Assembly: GCA_018223125.1 (NCBI GenBank)
Contig: JAAEZA010000017.1
Location: 1 to 64,000, forward strand
DNA length: 64,000 nt
Source: Paracoccaceae bacterium
Lineage (GTDB): Bacteria; Pseudomonadota; Alphaproteobacteria; Rhodobacterales; Rhodobacteraceae
Direction: 5' to 3'
Shown here one piece after another: positions 1 to 8,200 of the stretch; position 1 is the stretch's first letter; every line of letters begins with the position of its first letter. Below the pieces are notes generated by a model. That model searched no databases. It saw nothing but the letters and a program-made list of their open reading frames with translations, and had not been told where the DNA came from. The translations under genes were made by a program, and so were the position numbers.

Positions 1-113
1 CCCTAGGGACTGCCACTTCTGTCGAAACCCTCCTGAATAAATCTACAGCAGACACAGTCCGGCAAAACAGTCGCACAGCGCGAAAACGGCGCCAGTCAGC
101 ACGATACGTTCAG

Positions 114-148
114 GCTTCAATGTTCCCGAAATACTCCCGCCGGAGGCG
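114..148 (-). repeat. Interspersed 3'-flank element, copy A
   Basis: Plus-strand text runs GCTTCAATGTTCC, then a short spacer, then AAATACTC and CCGCCGGAGGCG. It lies directly downstream of the stop codon (155-157) of the minus-strand gene beginning at 1063. Related copies are at 14438-14473, 14505-14526 (inverted, shorter) and 20981-21004 (shorter). The CCGCCGG core can pair with itself as a small hairpin. The rest of 1-154 shows no gene that I can support. Confidence 0.6.
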
Positions 149-154
149 CCCAGC

Positions 155-1063
155 CTATTGCTTCATCTGGTCTTCTGCCGCGCGCAGGGCCTTGCGGAAA
201 TTCGGGCCGCCTCGGGTATTGAGAACCGCGCGGGTGTAAAGCGCTACCAGATAGGGGCGCTTTTTCTCGAGTAAGCGGTTCAGCATTTCCTTTTGATAGC
301 GGTGGTTGTGCAGTCTGGTCCGCATCAGGCGGTAGAAAACGGCGGTTGTCAGCGTCCCCTCCACACACCCGAGCACGACCTGTTTCAGCACGCCCATCTG
401 CTGCCAGAGCGAGGCAATGCGGTGGCCCATAAAGCGGCATTTGTACTTGCGTACATTTTCCCCCTGAAACAGGGCCGCGTGCATGGCATCAAGGCTGGCT
501 TGCGGATCGTAGAACAGATGCACCTGTTTGGCCTGCAAGGATTCGACCGGCCCATAGCCATAACGCGATGAAAAATCCCGCGCCCATGCCTTGCGATAGC
601 GGGTTTCCCAGGAGGCGACATCACGGCTAAGCGTGGCTTGGGGCGACAGAAGGATCACGGTTGATCCGGGGGCGGCGGCGTTAAAGACGCTTGCTGCATA
701 GGCCCCCATGGAAGCACCATAGAACAACACATTGTCAAACCGTTTAAAGAATCCCTCATCCCGCAGCCGGTCGAAGAAATCGAACACGGCTTCATCGCGG
801 TACCATGTCCAGCCGTGGGCCATCATCCCGAGCATGGACCAGCCCTGCCCTGTCACGAAATTATACCCCCAAGGCATCCGGTGTTCCGCGTCTTTGGCCA
901 CATCGTCGAGGTTTTCGAATGTGACAAAAAGGGTCTTCCCCCCCTGTCCTTCCCCTTGCACAAACAGTGCGGAATGCTGATCCCCGAGTTCTTCGAAAAA
1001 ACCCTTTTCCCCGCCAACGCTGGCAAGATGGTTTTGCAGGTCGATCTGGGTCGGTTTGTTCAT
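155..1063 (-). CDS. Conserved hypothetical protein with alpha/beta-hydrolase-like fold
   Basis: A 302-residue protein with no signal peptide. I do not recognise a named family with certainty. The segment FYGASMGAYAA near residue 115 resembles the G-x-S-x-G nucleophile elbow of alpha/beta hydrolases, preceded by hydrophobic strands as in that fold. The C-terminal third is rich in Arg and Lys and looks helical. The start codon overlaps the stop of the upstream sulfotransferase gene by four bases (TCAT on the plus strand), so the two are almost certainly co-translated. This suggests a role linked to sulfated or surface glycans, but that is inference only. Roseobacter relatives of this type are often given unreliable names, and I would not assign a reaction. 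Confidence 0.6.
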   Translation of the reverse strand: MNKPTQIDLQNHLASVGGEKGFFEELGDQHSALFVQGEGQGGKTLFVTFENLDDVAKDAEHRMPWGYNFVTGQGWSMLGMMAHGWTWYRDEAVFDFFDRLRDEGFFKRFDNVLFYGASMGAYAASVFNAAAPGSTVILLSPQATLSRDVASWETRYRKAWARDFSSRYGYGPVESLQAKQVHLFYDPQASLDAMHAALFQGENVRKYKCRFMGHRIASLWQQMGVLKQVVLGCVEGTLTTAVFYRLMRTRLHNHRYQKEMLNRLLEKKRPYLVALYTRAVLNTRGGPNFRKALRAAEDQMKQ

Positions 1064-1836
1064 AGGGCGAGCACCGTTTGTATCTGACGGCTTTTGACAG
1101 ATTCATACATTTCAAGGTCGGCCCCGAAGGCCCGCTCGATATTGCGCCGGTCCTTGCGGGTCAGCCCTGCGACCAGTTCCCTGCTGGAGGTTTTATGCCC
1201 AAGCGAATTGCGCGTATCCTGCACCATCGGCTGCGCACTGCCAAAACAGGCCGAAACGATTTCCTTCAACGCCGGTTCAAGATCATCCGTCGTACCTACC
1301 ACGTCGTAATTGACCAGCCCCCAGGAAATTTCCTTGCTCTGGGGGCGCCAGTGGCGATCCACGTCGAGCGCTTCGGGGTTGTGTGCCAGCACATCGAGAA
1401 AGGCAGACAGGCTCAGGTCTTCGTCCTTTGGTCGCCCGAGTTTATCCATCAGCTTGTGCTTTTTTGCACCCTGCCCCGCCACTTTATCGGCCCAGGCACT
1501 GACAGTCCGGCTGACCGGTTCGCGCACCGCTGTAAAGCGGAACACATCAGGGGATTGCAGCGCATTCAAGGCACGGTCCAGCGACAGCGTCCGCTTGCCC
1601 GCATGGATCACATCCATGGGGGGTTTATGCACGTTCTGCATGGAAATATCGCGGCTGTCGCCTTTTTCAGCCAGCAGATGAGCCATCAGCGTGGCAATGA
1701 CGGTCGTGCAGGCAGCCTTGTGGTTTTTCATGTAAACAAAATTGCGCCCCGCCGGTTGGAACGCGGGCATATAGACGGTTTGCAGAAAGTGCCGTTCATG
1801 GAGATAGTTGTCCAGAATCCCGTCCTTGAACGCCAT
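1060..1836 (-). CDS. Sulfotransferase family protein
   Basis: A 258-residue protein resembling the sulfotransferase family 2 group (carbohydrate sulfotransferase type), which transfers sulfate from PAPS. The N-terminal segment NFVYMKNHKAACTTVIATL matches the 5'-phosphosulfate-binding loop, where K-x3-C-T-T replaces the usual K-x-G-S/C-T. The later segment FRFTAVREPVSRTVSAW matches the 3'-phosphate-binding region (R-x-P-x-x-R). I chose the ATG at 1834-1836 because GGGAGAG lies seven bases upstream; a start 13 codons earlier is open but has no ribosome site. It overlaps the following alpha/beta-fold gene. The substrate, perhaps a surface polysaccharide, cannot be read from the sequence. Confidence 0.72.
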   Translation of the reverse strand: MAFKDGILDNYLHERHFLQTVYMPAFQPAGRNFVYMKNHKAACTTVIATLMAHLLAEKGDSRDISMQNVHKPPMDVIHAGKRTLSLDRALNALQSPDVFRFTAVREPVSRTVSAWADKVAGQGAKKHKLMDKLGRPKDEDLSLSAFLDVLAHNPEALDVDRHWRPQSKEISWGLVNYDVVGTTDDLEPALKEIVSACFGSAQPMVQDTRNSLGHKTSSRELVAGLTRKDRRNIERAFGADLEMYESVKSRQIQTVLAL

Positions 1837-1995
1837 ATACCACTCTCCCTTACCGGTCTTGTCCCTTGCCGCCACAGCGCAGAACCGCGCCAGCGCAGGG
1901 CCGTTCTGCTTGTCTGCTATCGGGATTACAGCAATTCCCGCAGGGGTGGAAGTGGGAATGACCCGCGACCAACAGCGCGGTAGCGGGCGGCGGCG

Positions 1996-2148
1996 CTAGT
2001 CCACGGGCGTCTCATCATCCAGCAGGATACGCGCCGCACTGCCCTCGGGGTCATCATATTGTGCGTTGCGCACGGTCCACAAAAAGCCGATCAGCCCCAC
2101 CCCTCCAAGGATCAGGGACACAGGGATGAGAACGACCAGAACATTCAT
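1996..2148 (-). CDS. ccoS: cbb3 oxidase maturation protein CcoS (FixS)
   Basis: A 50-residue single-span membrane protein. One hydrophobic helix (about residues 3-24, with a GGVGLIGFLW segment) is followed by the CcoS-typical W-x-V-R-N-A-Q-Y-D-D-P-E-G-x-A-x-R-I-L motif, seen here almost unchanged. CcoS is needed to insert haem b and copper into CcoN in Rhodobacter. The start ATG overlaps the ccoI stop codon (ATGA arrangement, 2145-2148), so it is translationally coupled as the last gene of ccoGHIS. The length is normal for the family. Confidence 0.93.
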   Translation of the reverse strand: MNVLVVLIPVSLILGGVGLIGFLWTVRNAQYDDPEGSAARILLDDETPVD

Positions 2149-4310
2149 TTCACCAACCTCACGCGCATTGCATTTGCCAGCACGGTCAATGACGATGCAG
2201 ACATGGCCAGCGCCGCAAGTAAAGGCGTTGCCAGTCCGGCGAGGGCGATTGGAATTGCTATCAGATTATACCCCGCAGCAATCACGAAATTCTGCCGCGA
2301 CAGTTTCACAGACGACCGCGCCACTGCAAGTGCCAGCGGGATGTTTGCCAGATCCTGACGCAGGATCACAATATCCGCCGCATTGCGCGACGCATCCAGA
2401 GCCGAAGACGGTGCCATAGAAGCATGCGCTGATGCGAGCGCGGCCGTGTCGTTCAGCCCGTCCCCCACCATCAGCACCTTGTAGCCACGGCTTTCCAATT
2501 CTTGCAACCGCTTTACTTTTTCTTCGGCCCGCACGCCCGCCTGAATATCAAGCACCCCGAGTTGACGGGCGATGTCCACGGCAGCTTCCCGCCGGTCGCC
2601 GGTCAGGATGTGCACCGGCACACCGGCATTTTGCAGGGCAGTGACAGCGGTTTTCGCGCCGTCGCGCAGGGTTTCGGTGGTTTCAATCTTGCGCGCTTCA
2701 GTGTCGCCGACCCGCAATCCGGTGCCGGTAAAATCCGCACCAAGCCAGTCCGCCCGCCCCAGTTGCACAGATTCGCCGCCAAAACTGGCCTGCACACCTG
2801 CGCCCTTGATCTCTTCAATTCCTGTAAGCGGTGCCGGTTTCATCTGCGGCCCCAAGGTTTCGGTGATGGCCTTGCTGACAGGATGATCCGACGCCTGTGC
2901 AAGCCCCAGCAGGATGGCCTGTTCCACAGCGCTTAGGCCCGAGCCTGCCACATCAAATCCCGGACGGGTCAGCGTGCCGGTCTTATCGAAAACCGCCAGA
3001 TCCACCTCTGCCAGACGTTCCAGCGCGGTGGCGTGGCGCACCAGCAGGCCTTTGGAAAACAGGCGGCCAATCGCCCCGGTAGACACCGCAGGCACCGCCA
3101 GACCAAGGGCACAGGGGCAGGTGATGATCAGTACGGCCACGGCGATATTCAGCGACAGGCGCACATCATGACTGACCGCCAACCAACCCAGAAACGCCAG
3201 CAACGCCAGCAGATGCACGGCGGGGGCATAAATCTGCGCCGCCCTTGCCGCCAGCGAGGTGTATTTGTTGCGCCCCGTTTCCGCCAGTTCGACCATCGCG
3301 GCCACACGGCGCAGGGTTGTGTCTTCGCCAACAGCAGTGGCGCAGAGGATCAGGGGCGCGCCCAGATTGACCTCACCCGCTTGCAGCGCGGCACCGGCGC
3401 GCACCGAGACCTCTTCGGTTTCTCCGGTCAGGAAGGAACGGTCCATCTGCGCTGTCGGGGTTATAAGGTCTCCGTCCACGGGTACGCGCATCCCGCTTGG
3501 CACAAGGACGTGATCCCCTACCGCAAGATCGGATACCGCGCAACTTTCGGCCTGTCCCTTGACCATCACGCTTGCCCTGTGGACCTCTAATGCAGAGAGT
3601 TCACGCGCAGCAGAACGGGCCGCGCCACGGGTTTTATGCTCCAGAAACTTGCCGATCAGCAGAAAGAAGGTCAGCGACAGGGCCGCATCAAAATAGGCGT
3701 GCGCCCCACTCTGACGGGCTTCGAATATGGACATGCCCACCGCCAGAACAATCGCCAGCGAGATTGGCACGTCCATATTCAGCCTGCGATGCCGCAGCGC
3801 CGACCACGCGCTTTTGAAAAACGGCTGGCCGGAAAAAGCCACCACCGGCACAGCGATAGTGGCCGAAATCAGATGGAACAGATCCCGCGTGGCATCCGCC
3901 GCTCCGGACCAGACCGCCACAGACAAAAGCATCACGTTCATCATGGCAAAACCGGCCACTGCCAGACGCAGCAGAAGGGCACGGCCCGCAGGGTCCGCCT
4001 CCGCGCCCAGCGCCTCCTGATCAAGGGGATTTGCTTCAAACCCCAGACCGGCCAGATGCTGTTTTACCTCTGCCTCGCTCACGCTATCGTCCGCCTCGAC
4101 ACTCAGCCGTTTCAGCGACAGGTTCACCCGCGCGTCCCGAATTCCCGGCACCATTCGAAGGCCCTGTTCGATCTTGGCAATACAGGCAGCGCAATGCACG
4201 CCCGGCACCGAAAACCGCAGGTTTGCTCTTAACTTTCTGGCCACCTCTTCACTGGCCAGCGTAGCAGGAACACATCCCGGGCACGGGGATGCGGAAAAGG
4301 CAGTGCTCAT
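2145..4310 (-). CDS. ccoI: Copper-translocating P1B-type ATPase CcoI (FixI)
   Basis: A 721-residue P-type ATPase of the inner membrane that handles copper for cbb3 oxidase assembly. Visible in order are an N-terminal Cys-rich segment (CPGC), a heavy-metal-associated domain with G-V-H-C-A-A-C-I, about eight membrane helices, the actuator loop with TGET, the CPC metal-site helix (TCPCALGLAVP), the phosphorylation motif DKTGTLT, and the hinge GDGLND. The start at 4308-4310 is chosen because it overlaps the ccoH stop and gives the family length. The reading frame remains open for 88 further codons upstream, but that stretch is antisense-like filler inside ccoH. It is coupled to ccoH upstream and ccoS downstream by overlapping stop and start codons. 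Confidence 0.95.
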   Translation of the reverse strand: MSTAFSASPCPGCVPATLASEEVARKLRANLRFSVPGVHCAACIAKIEQGLRMVPGIRDARVNLSLKRLSVEADDSVSEAEVKQHLAGLGFEANPLDQEALGAEADPAGRALLLRLAVAGFAMMNVMLLSVAVWSGAADATRDLFHLISATIAVPVVAFSGQPFFKSAWSALRHRRLNMDVPISLAIVLAVGMSIFEARQSGAHAYFDAALSLTFFLLIGKFLEHKTRGAARSAARELSALEVHRASVMVKGQAESCAVSDLAVGDHVLVPSGMRVPVDGDLITPTAQMDRSFLTGETEEVSVRAGAALQAGEVNLGAPLILCATAVGEDTTLRRVAAMVELAETGRNKYTSLAARAAQIYAPAVHLLALLAFLGWLAVSHDVRLSLNIAVAVLIITCPCALGLAVPAVSTGAIGRLFSKGLLVRHATALERLAEVDLAVFDKTGTLTRPGFDVAGSGLSAVEQAILLGLAQASDHPVSKAITETLGPQMKPAPLTGIEEIKGAGVQASFGGESVQLGRADWLGADFTGTGLRVGDTEARKIETTETLRDGAKTAVTALQNAGVPVHILTGDRREAAVDIARQLGVLDIQAGVRAEEKVKRLQELESRGYKVLMVGDGLNDTAALASAHASMAPSSALDASRNAADIVILRQDLANIPLALAVARSSVKLSRQNFVIAAGYNLIAIPIALAGLATPLLAALAMSASSLTVLANAMRVRLVK

Positions 4311-4759
4311 TGTACGACCCTTACGATGATGCGTTGCTGAAACAGCGTGCCATCGGGCGCGCGCGCCTTCAGCCGCAGGTTCCAGTTCCCCGCATTCGCC
4401 ACAACCGGCGCAACATAGACTCCGCTTTCGCGGCGGAACTGCAATTCCTGATCCTGCGCCACACTGGTGGCCCGCCCGAAAGTGGCCTGTTCGATCAGGG
4501 CCGAAACCGGCGTACCTCCCTGCGTGATGTCCAGCGTCAGAGAGCCGTCTTCCACGGATGCCCCCACATCCCAACCCAGTGCAACCTGCGCATCGCGGTC
4601 GGCATCAAAGCGCTGGCTTGCCACGTAGGAGTTTTTCACCTCAAGCCCCGGAAAACTGTGAACCGCGTTATAGGCCAACACCAGATTGACCCCGATAATC
4701 ACCGAAAACGCCAGCGCGAAAGACCCGAACACGTGCCATCCTGTAATCTGCTTCACCAT
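4307..4759 (-). CDS. ccoH: cbb3 oxidase assembly protein CcoH (FixH)
   Basis: A 150-residue membrane protein with one N-terminal helix (about residues 7-30, WHVFGSFALAFSVIIGVNLV) and a periplasmic domain. The sequence A-Y-N-A-V-H-S-F-P-G-L-E-V-K-N-S-Y is typical of FixH just after the helix. CcoH stays associated with assembling CcoNOQP and supports its stability. The start at 4757-4759 follows the ccoG stop by one base; a longer in-frame reading into ccoG lacks a ribosome site. The stop overlaps the ccoI start. It acts with CcoG, CcoI and CcoS. Confidence 0.92.
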   Translation of the reverse strand: MVKQITGWHVFGSFALAFSVIIGVNLVLAYNAVHSFPGLEVKNSYVASQRFDADRDAQVALGWDVGASVEDGSLTLDITQGGTPVSALIEQATFGRATSVAQDQELQFRRESGVYVAPVVANAGNWNLRLKARAPDGTLFQQRIIVRVVQ

Positions 4760-4760
4760 A

Positions 4761-6197
4761 TCACTCTGCCTTTCCGTTGAAGGTTGTCGCTTGGGACGCC
4801 CGTGTGCCTGTGGCTGTATCCTCGACCCAGATACGAATATCACTGCGGGCCAGCGTTGCGGCCGGATCGCGGCGCGGCGCGGTGACATAAACCCGCTGCA
4901 TGAAAGTCTTGTCCGCCGGGACAAGAATGCTGCGCCCGTCTTCGTGCCCTTCCAGTTGCAATTGAACTCCTGTCTCGGCGGTAACAGACAGCCGGAACAC
5001 CCGCGCCTCGGCGTGTTTGTTGCGCATCCGCACGTCGTAAATGTTGCGGATGCTGCCATCTGAAAGCGTCACATAAGTCGGGTTGCGCAAGGGAGACACT
5101 GCCAGTTCGATGTCCGAACGCATGAACAGCGCGTAGATCAGGCCGATCCCGACAAGCGACCAAAGCGCCGTATAGAACAGCGTTCTGGGGCGCAGGATAT
5201 GTTTCCATACCGGCTTGGGCGCGGCTCCGGCACGCTCTTCCGGCTCATCAGACAGCGCGAGATAATCAATCAGCCCTCGCGGCTTGCCAATCTTGTCCAT
5301 CACATCATCGCAGGCGTCGATACACAGCGCACAGGTGATACATTCCATTTGCTGCCCGTCGCGGATGTCGATTCCCATAGGGCAAACGTTGACGCAGGCC
5401 ATACAGTCGATGCAATCCCCGCGCGGCGCGGCATCCGCCGCCTGTGCCGCCTTGCGATGCTTGCCACGGGGCTCTCCGCGCCAGTCCCGATAGGCCACAG
5501 TGATCGTGTCAGGGTCCATCATCGCCGCCTGAATGCGGGGCCAGGGACACATGTAAATGCAAACCTGTTCCCGCAGAAAGCCGCCAAAGACAAAGGTCGT
5601 CGCGGTCAGAACGGAAATTGTTACATAGGCGACCGGATGGGCGTCAAAGCGCAGCAGATCCTGTGCCAATGTCGGCGCATCCGTGAAATAGAACACCCAC
5701 GCCCCGCCGGTTGCCATCGCAATGACAAGCCAGATCGCCCATTTGGTCAGCCGCAGCCGCCATTTGTGGAAATCCCACTTTGCCTTCCACAACCGCACCC
5801 GCGCATTGCGATCCCCTTCGACCCAACGTTCCACCAGAATGAACAGATCGGTCCAGACCGTTTGGGGGCAGGTATAACCACACCACACCCGCCCAAGGGC
5901 CGAGGTAAACAGAAACAGCCCCAGCCCTGCCATCACCAGCAATCCGGCGACAAAGTAAAACTCGTGCGGCCAGATTTCGATCCAGAAAAAGTAAAACCGC
6001 CGCCCCGCCATATCCAGCAGAACAGCCTGATCCGGCAGGCTCGGACCGCGATCCCAGCGAATCCACGGCATAAGATAGTAAATCCCCAGCGTGACCAGCA
6101 TGATCCACCATTTCAGACGGCGGAACCTGCCCGAAACCTTGCGGGGGAACACGGGCTCCTGCGCCGCGTAAAGAGGGGGAGGCATGGTTTGGGTCAT
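4761..6197 (-). CDS. ccoG: cbb3 oxidase accessory protein CcoG (RdxB/FixG), 2x[4Fe-4S] membrane ferredoxin
   Basis: A 478-residue polytopic membrane protein with two ferredoxin clusters. The N-terminal half has four to five helices, including the conserved W-C-G-Y-T-C-P-Q-T-V-W-T-D segment. The middle carries two Cys motifs, CIDCMACVNVCP and CITCALCIDACD, followed by IGKPRGLI. The C-terminal 150 residues form the periplasmic immunoglobulin-like FixG domain. CcoG/RdxB is described in Rhodobacter as a redox centre linked to copper reduction for cbb3 assembly. It is the first gene of ccoGHIS. An FNR-type box sits 52 bases upstream of the start, so the unit is probably induced at low oxygen. Confidence 0.95.
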   Translation of the reverse strand: MTQTMPPPLYAAQEPVFPRKVSGRFRRLKWWIMLVTLGIYYLMPWIRWDRGPSLPDQAVLLDMAGRRFYFFWIEIWPHEFYFVAGLLVMAGLGLFLFTSALGRVWCGYTCPQTVWTDLFILVERWVEGDRNARVRLWKAKWDFHKWRLRLTKWAIWLVIAMATGGAWVFYFTDAPTLAQDLLRFDAHPVAYVTISVLTATTFVFGGFLREQVCIYMCPWPRIQAAMMDPDTITVAYRDWRGEPRGKHRKAAQAADAAPRGDCIDCMACVNVCPMGIDIRDGQQMECITCALCIDACDDVMDKIGKPRGLIDYLALSDEPEERAGAAPKPVWKHILRPRTLFYTALWSLVGIGLIYALFMRSDIELAVSPLRNPTYVTLSDGSIRNIYDVRMRNKHAEARVFRLSVTAETGVQLQLEGHEDGRSILVPADKTFMQRVYVTAPRRDPAATLARSDIRIWVEDTATGTRASQATTFNGKAE

Positions 6198-6249
6198 GGT
6201 ATCAATCCTGTTCGCAGTCCCGTCTTACCGCGCGGGAATCAGCTGCGCC

Positions 6250-6263
6250 TTGATATGGATCAA
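6250..6263 (-). promoter_or_regulatory. FNR/FnrL-type box upstream of ccoGHIS
   Basis: TTGATATGGATCAA is a perfect match to the FNR consensus TTGAT-N4-ATCAA. It lies between ccoP (stop at 6366) and ccoG (start at 6197). The same organism encodes an FnrL-like regulator at 9963-10685. It overlaps the U-tract of the ccoP terminator at 6261-6309. Confidence 0.85.
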
Positions 6264-6309
6264 AAAGACCCCCGAAACGGCTTGTTTGCGAACAGGGCCG
6301 TTTCGGGGG
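6261..6309 (-). terminator. Rho-independent terminator of ccoNOQP
   Basis: Arms of 13 bp (6269-6281 with 6297-6309, ending CCCCCGAAACGGC / GCCGTTTCGGGGG) enclose a 15-base loop. On the minus strand they are followed by a T-rich run (TCTTTTTG). It lies 57 bases after the ccoP stop. The T-run overlaps the FNR box serving ccoG. Confidence 0.8.
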
Positions 6310-6365
6310 AACGACACCGCCGTAGGGGAGGCAGCGCCGTATTCCAGTGGTGGGTGACGCGCCTG

Positions 6366-7241
6366 TTACTCGCCACCGCCCAAGCCATGAACATAGGCAG
6401 ACACAGCCCGCACATCCGCTTCGATCAGTCGCTGGCCCCATGCGGGCATAATGCCGAAACGGGAATAGGTGATGGTCTGGATCAGGGTCTCGCGGTCGCC
6501 ACCATAAAGCCAGATCGCATCCGCCAGATTGGGCGCGCCCTGTTCACGGTCGCCCAGACCCGTGCCACCGTGACAGGCTGAACACTGCTCTGCAAACAGC
6601 TGCTGTCCGGTTGCGGCCAGTTCGGGTTCCGCATCATCGTTGGACAGCGAATACACATATTCTGCGACCTCGCGGATCTGCTCTTTCTCCAGCAGTTCGC
6701 CAAAGGCAGGCATCGCCGAGTAGCGGGCGTCGCCGTCGATATCATTGCGGATGCCGTGACGCACGGTGAAGGTGATTTCATCCATGCTGCCGCCCCAAAG
6801 CCAGTCATCGTCCAGCAGGTTCGGATAGCCTTTAAAACCGGCTGCACCGGAGCCGTGACACTGGGAGCACTGCGCTTTGAACACAGCGCCACCGCGGGCC
6901 ACTGCATACCGTAACAATTCGGGGTCTTCAGGCAGGCGGTCCATTTCTGCTGCAAGCAACTGTTCCACCAGCGCGCCGTTCTGCGCGTCATGCGCCTCTA
7001 TATCACGGGCCACATCCGCGCGCGTCGACCAGCCGAGCACCCCTGTCGTTGCACCCGAAATCAACGGCCACGCAGGAAAGGCGATGGTATAGGCAATGCC
7101 CCAGACAATCGTTGCGTAAAGCGTCCAGAGCCACCAGCGGGGCATCGGGTTGTTCAACTCCTCAATGCCGTCCCAGTTGTGGCCGGTGGTTTCCACGCCG
7201 GTGACTTCATCCACGTTCTTTTCAGTATGGTCAGACATCAT
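6366..7241 (-). CDS. ccoP: cbb3-type cytochrome c oxidase subunit III CcoP (dihaem)
   Basis: A 291-residue dihaem c subunit. The N-terminal segment W-D-G-I-E-E-L-N-N-P-M-P-R-W-W-L is the CcoP signature, followed by a membrane helix (about residues 36-58). Two periplasmic cytochrome c domains follow, with CSQCH (Cys125, Cys128, His129) and CSACH (Cys220, Cys223, His224). Met ligands are likely in the YSAMPAF and FGIMPAWG segments. It passes electrons from soluble cytochromes c to CcoO and CcoN. Two adjacent ATG codons (7239-7241 and 7236-7238) overlap the ccoQ stop. It is the last gene before a terminator. Confidence 0.95.
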   Translation of the reverse strand: MMSDHTEKNVDEVTGVETTGHNWDGIEELNNPMPRWWLWTLYATIVWGIAYTIAFPAWPLISGATTGVLGWSTRADVARDIEAHDAQNGALVEQLLAAEMDRLPEDPELLRYAVARGGAVFKAQCSQCHGSGAAGFKGYPNLLDDDWLWGGSMDEITFTVRHGIRNDIDGDARYSAMPAFGELLEKEQIREVAEYVYSLSNDDAEPELAATGQQLFAEQCSACHGGTGLGDREQGAPNLADAIWLYGGDRETLIQTITYSRFGIMPAWGQRLIEADVRAVSAYVHGLGGGE

Positions 7242-7453
7242 TTTGTCCTTTTGATACAGTCAGGGCAGTTGCCCGCACAGCCGCGCGGAACAACAGGCGA
7301 TAGAGACTCCCGCAAGGGAATCCGGCTGGCATCTTCGTGCATTTTCCGACTTCCCGGGCGGAACAGAAACAGGATCGCCCCGATAAAGAAACAGAACATC
7401 GCCAGCAAAAACCAGCTGTCAGCCAGTTCGCGCAGGAAAGAGTAGGTATCCAT
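7238..7453 (-). CDS. ccoQ: cbb3 oxidase subunit CcoQ
   Basis: A 71-residue protein with one membrane helix (W-F-L-L-A-M-F-C-F-F-I-G-A-I-L-F-L-F) followed by R-P-G-S-R-K-M-H-E-D-A, the usual CcoQ pattern. In Rhodobacter CcoQ stabilises the oxidase in the presence of oxygen. The C-terminal end is slightly longer than the usual 50-60 residues and contains C-x3-C-x2-C (residues about 59-66: CAGNCPDC), which could bind a metal or be oxidised; I do not know whether this is functional. It is located between ccoO and ccoP and overlaps the latter. Confidence 0.9.
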   Translation of the reverse strand: MDTYSFLRELADSWFLLAMFCFFIGAILFLFRPGSRKMHEDASRIPLRESLSPVVPRGCAGNCPDCIKRTK

Positions 7454-7462
7454 AGCGCCCTC

Positions 7463-8188
7463 CTATCGGCTTGCGTCGGGGGTGAAGGTGGAAAAGTCGA
7501 CCATCGTCCCGAGCACCTGAAGATAGGCCACCAGCGCATCCATCTCTGTCAGCTCTTTCTGGCCGTCGAAATTGGCCACGGCAGCACCGGGATAGCGTTC
7601 CAGCATATCGTCGTAGTCACTGTCGGGATCGGCCTGCGCATAAAAATCCGCCACCGCGTTTTCCAGCATGTCATCGTCATAGGGCACCCCCACAAAACGG
7701 TGGGTCTTCAGCAGCGCCTTAATCTGGGATGCGTCAATGCGGGTCTCTGCCAGAAACTCGTATTTCGGCATAATCGATTCCGGCACCACGGATTGCGGGT
7801 CTTTCAAGTGCTCTACGTGCCATGCGTCGGAATAGCGCCCGCCCACGCGGGCCACATCCGGTCCGGTCCGTTTTGACCCCCATTGGAACGGGTGGTCATA
7901 CATGGATTCCGCTGCCAGTGAATAATGCCCGTAGCGTTCCACTTCGTCCCGCATCGGGCGGATCATCTGGCTGTGACAAAGGTAGCAGCCTTCGCGCACG
8001 TAGATGTCCCGTCCTGTCAGTTCCAGCGGGGAATAGGGGCGCACGCCCTCTACTTCCTCGATGGTGTTTTCCAGCCAGAAAAGGGGCGCGATTTCCACGA
8101 TCCCGCCGATGGAAACCACCAGAAGGGAACTGACCAGCAGCAGGGTCGGGCTTTTTTCAAGGATTGCATGTTTGTCAAGAAATGCCAT
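7463..8188 (-). CDS. ccoO: cbb3-type cytochrome c oxidase subunit II CcoO (monohaem)
   Basis: A 241-residue membrane-anchored monohaem cytochrome. An N-terminal helix (about residues 15-35) is followed by the haem c motif CYLCH (Cys68, Cys71, His72) in the conserved context [14 protein letters not shown]. The sequence [18 protein letters not shown]-x-W-H further on is also characteristic. It receives electrons from CcoP and passes them to CcoN. It is placed 12 bases after ccoN in the operon and is followed by ccoQ. Confidence 0.96.
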   Translation of the reverse strand: MAFLDKHAILEKSPTLLLVSSLLVVSIGGIVEIAPLFWLENTIEEVEGVRPYSPLELTGRDIYVREGCYLCHSQMIRPMRDEVERYGHYSLAAESMYDHPFQWGSKRTGPDVARVGGRYSDAWHVEHLKDPQSVVPESIMPKYEFLAETRIDASQIKALLKTHRFVGVPYDDDMLENAVADFYAQADPDSDYDDMLERYPGAAVANFDGQKELTEMDALVAYLQVLGTMVDFSTFTPDASR

Positions 8189-8200
8189 TTTCCGAACTCC

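Noticed and set aside
4311-4574. N-terminal extension of CcoI by 88 codons
   Set aside because: It overlaps ccoH in another frame and contains no family sequence; the ATG at 4308-4310 overlaps the ccoH stop as expected.
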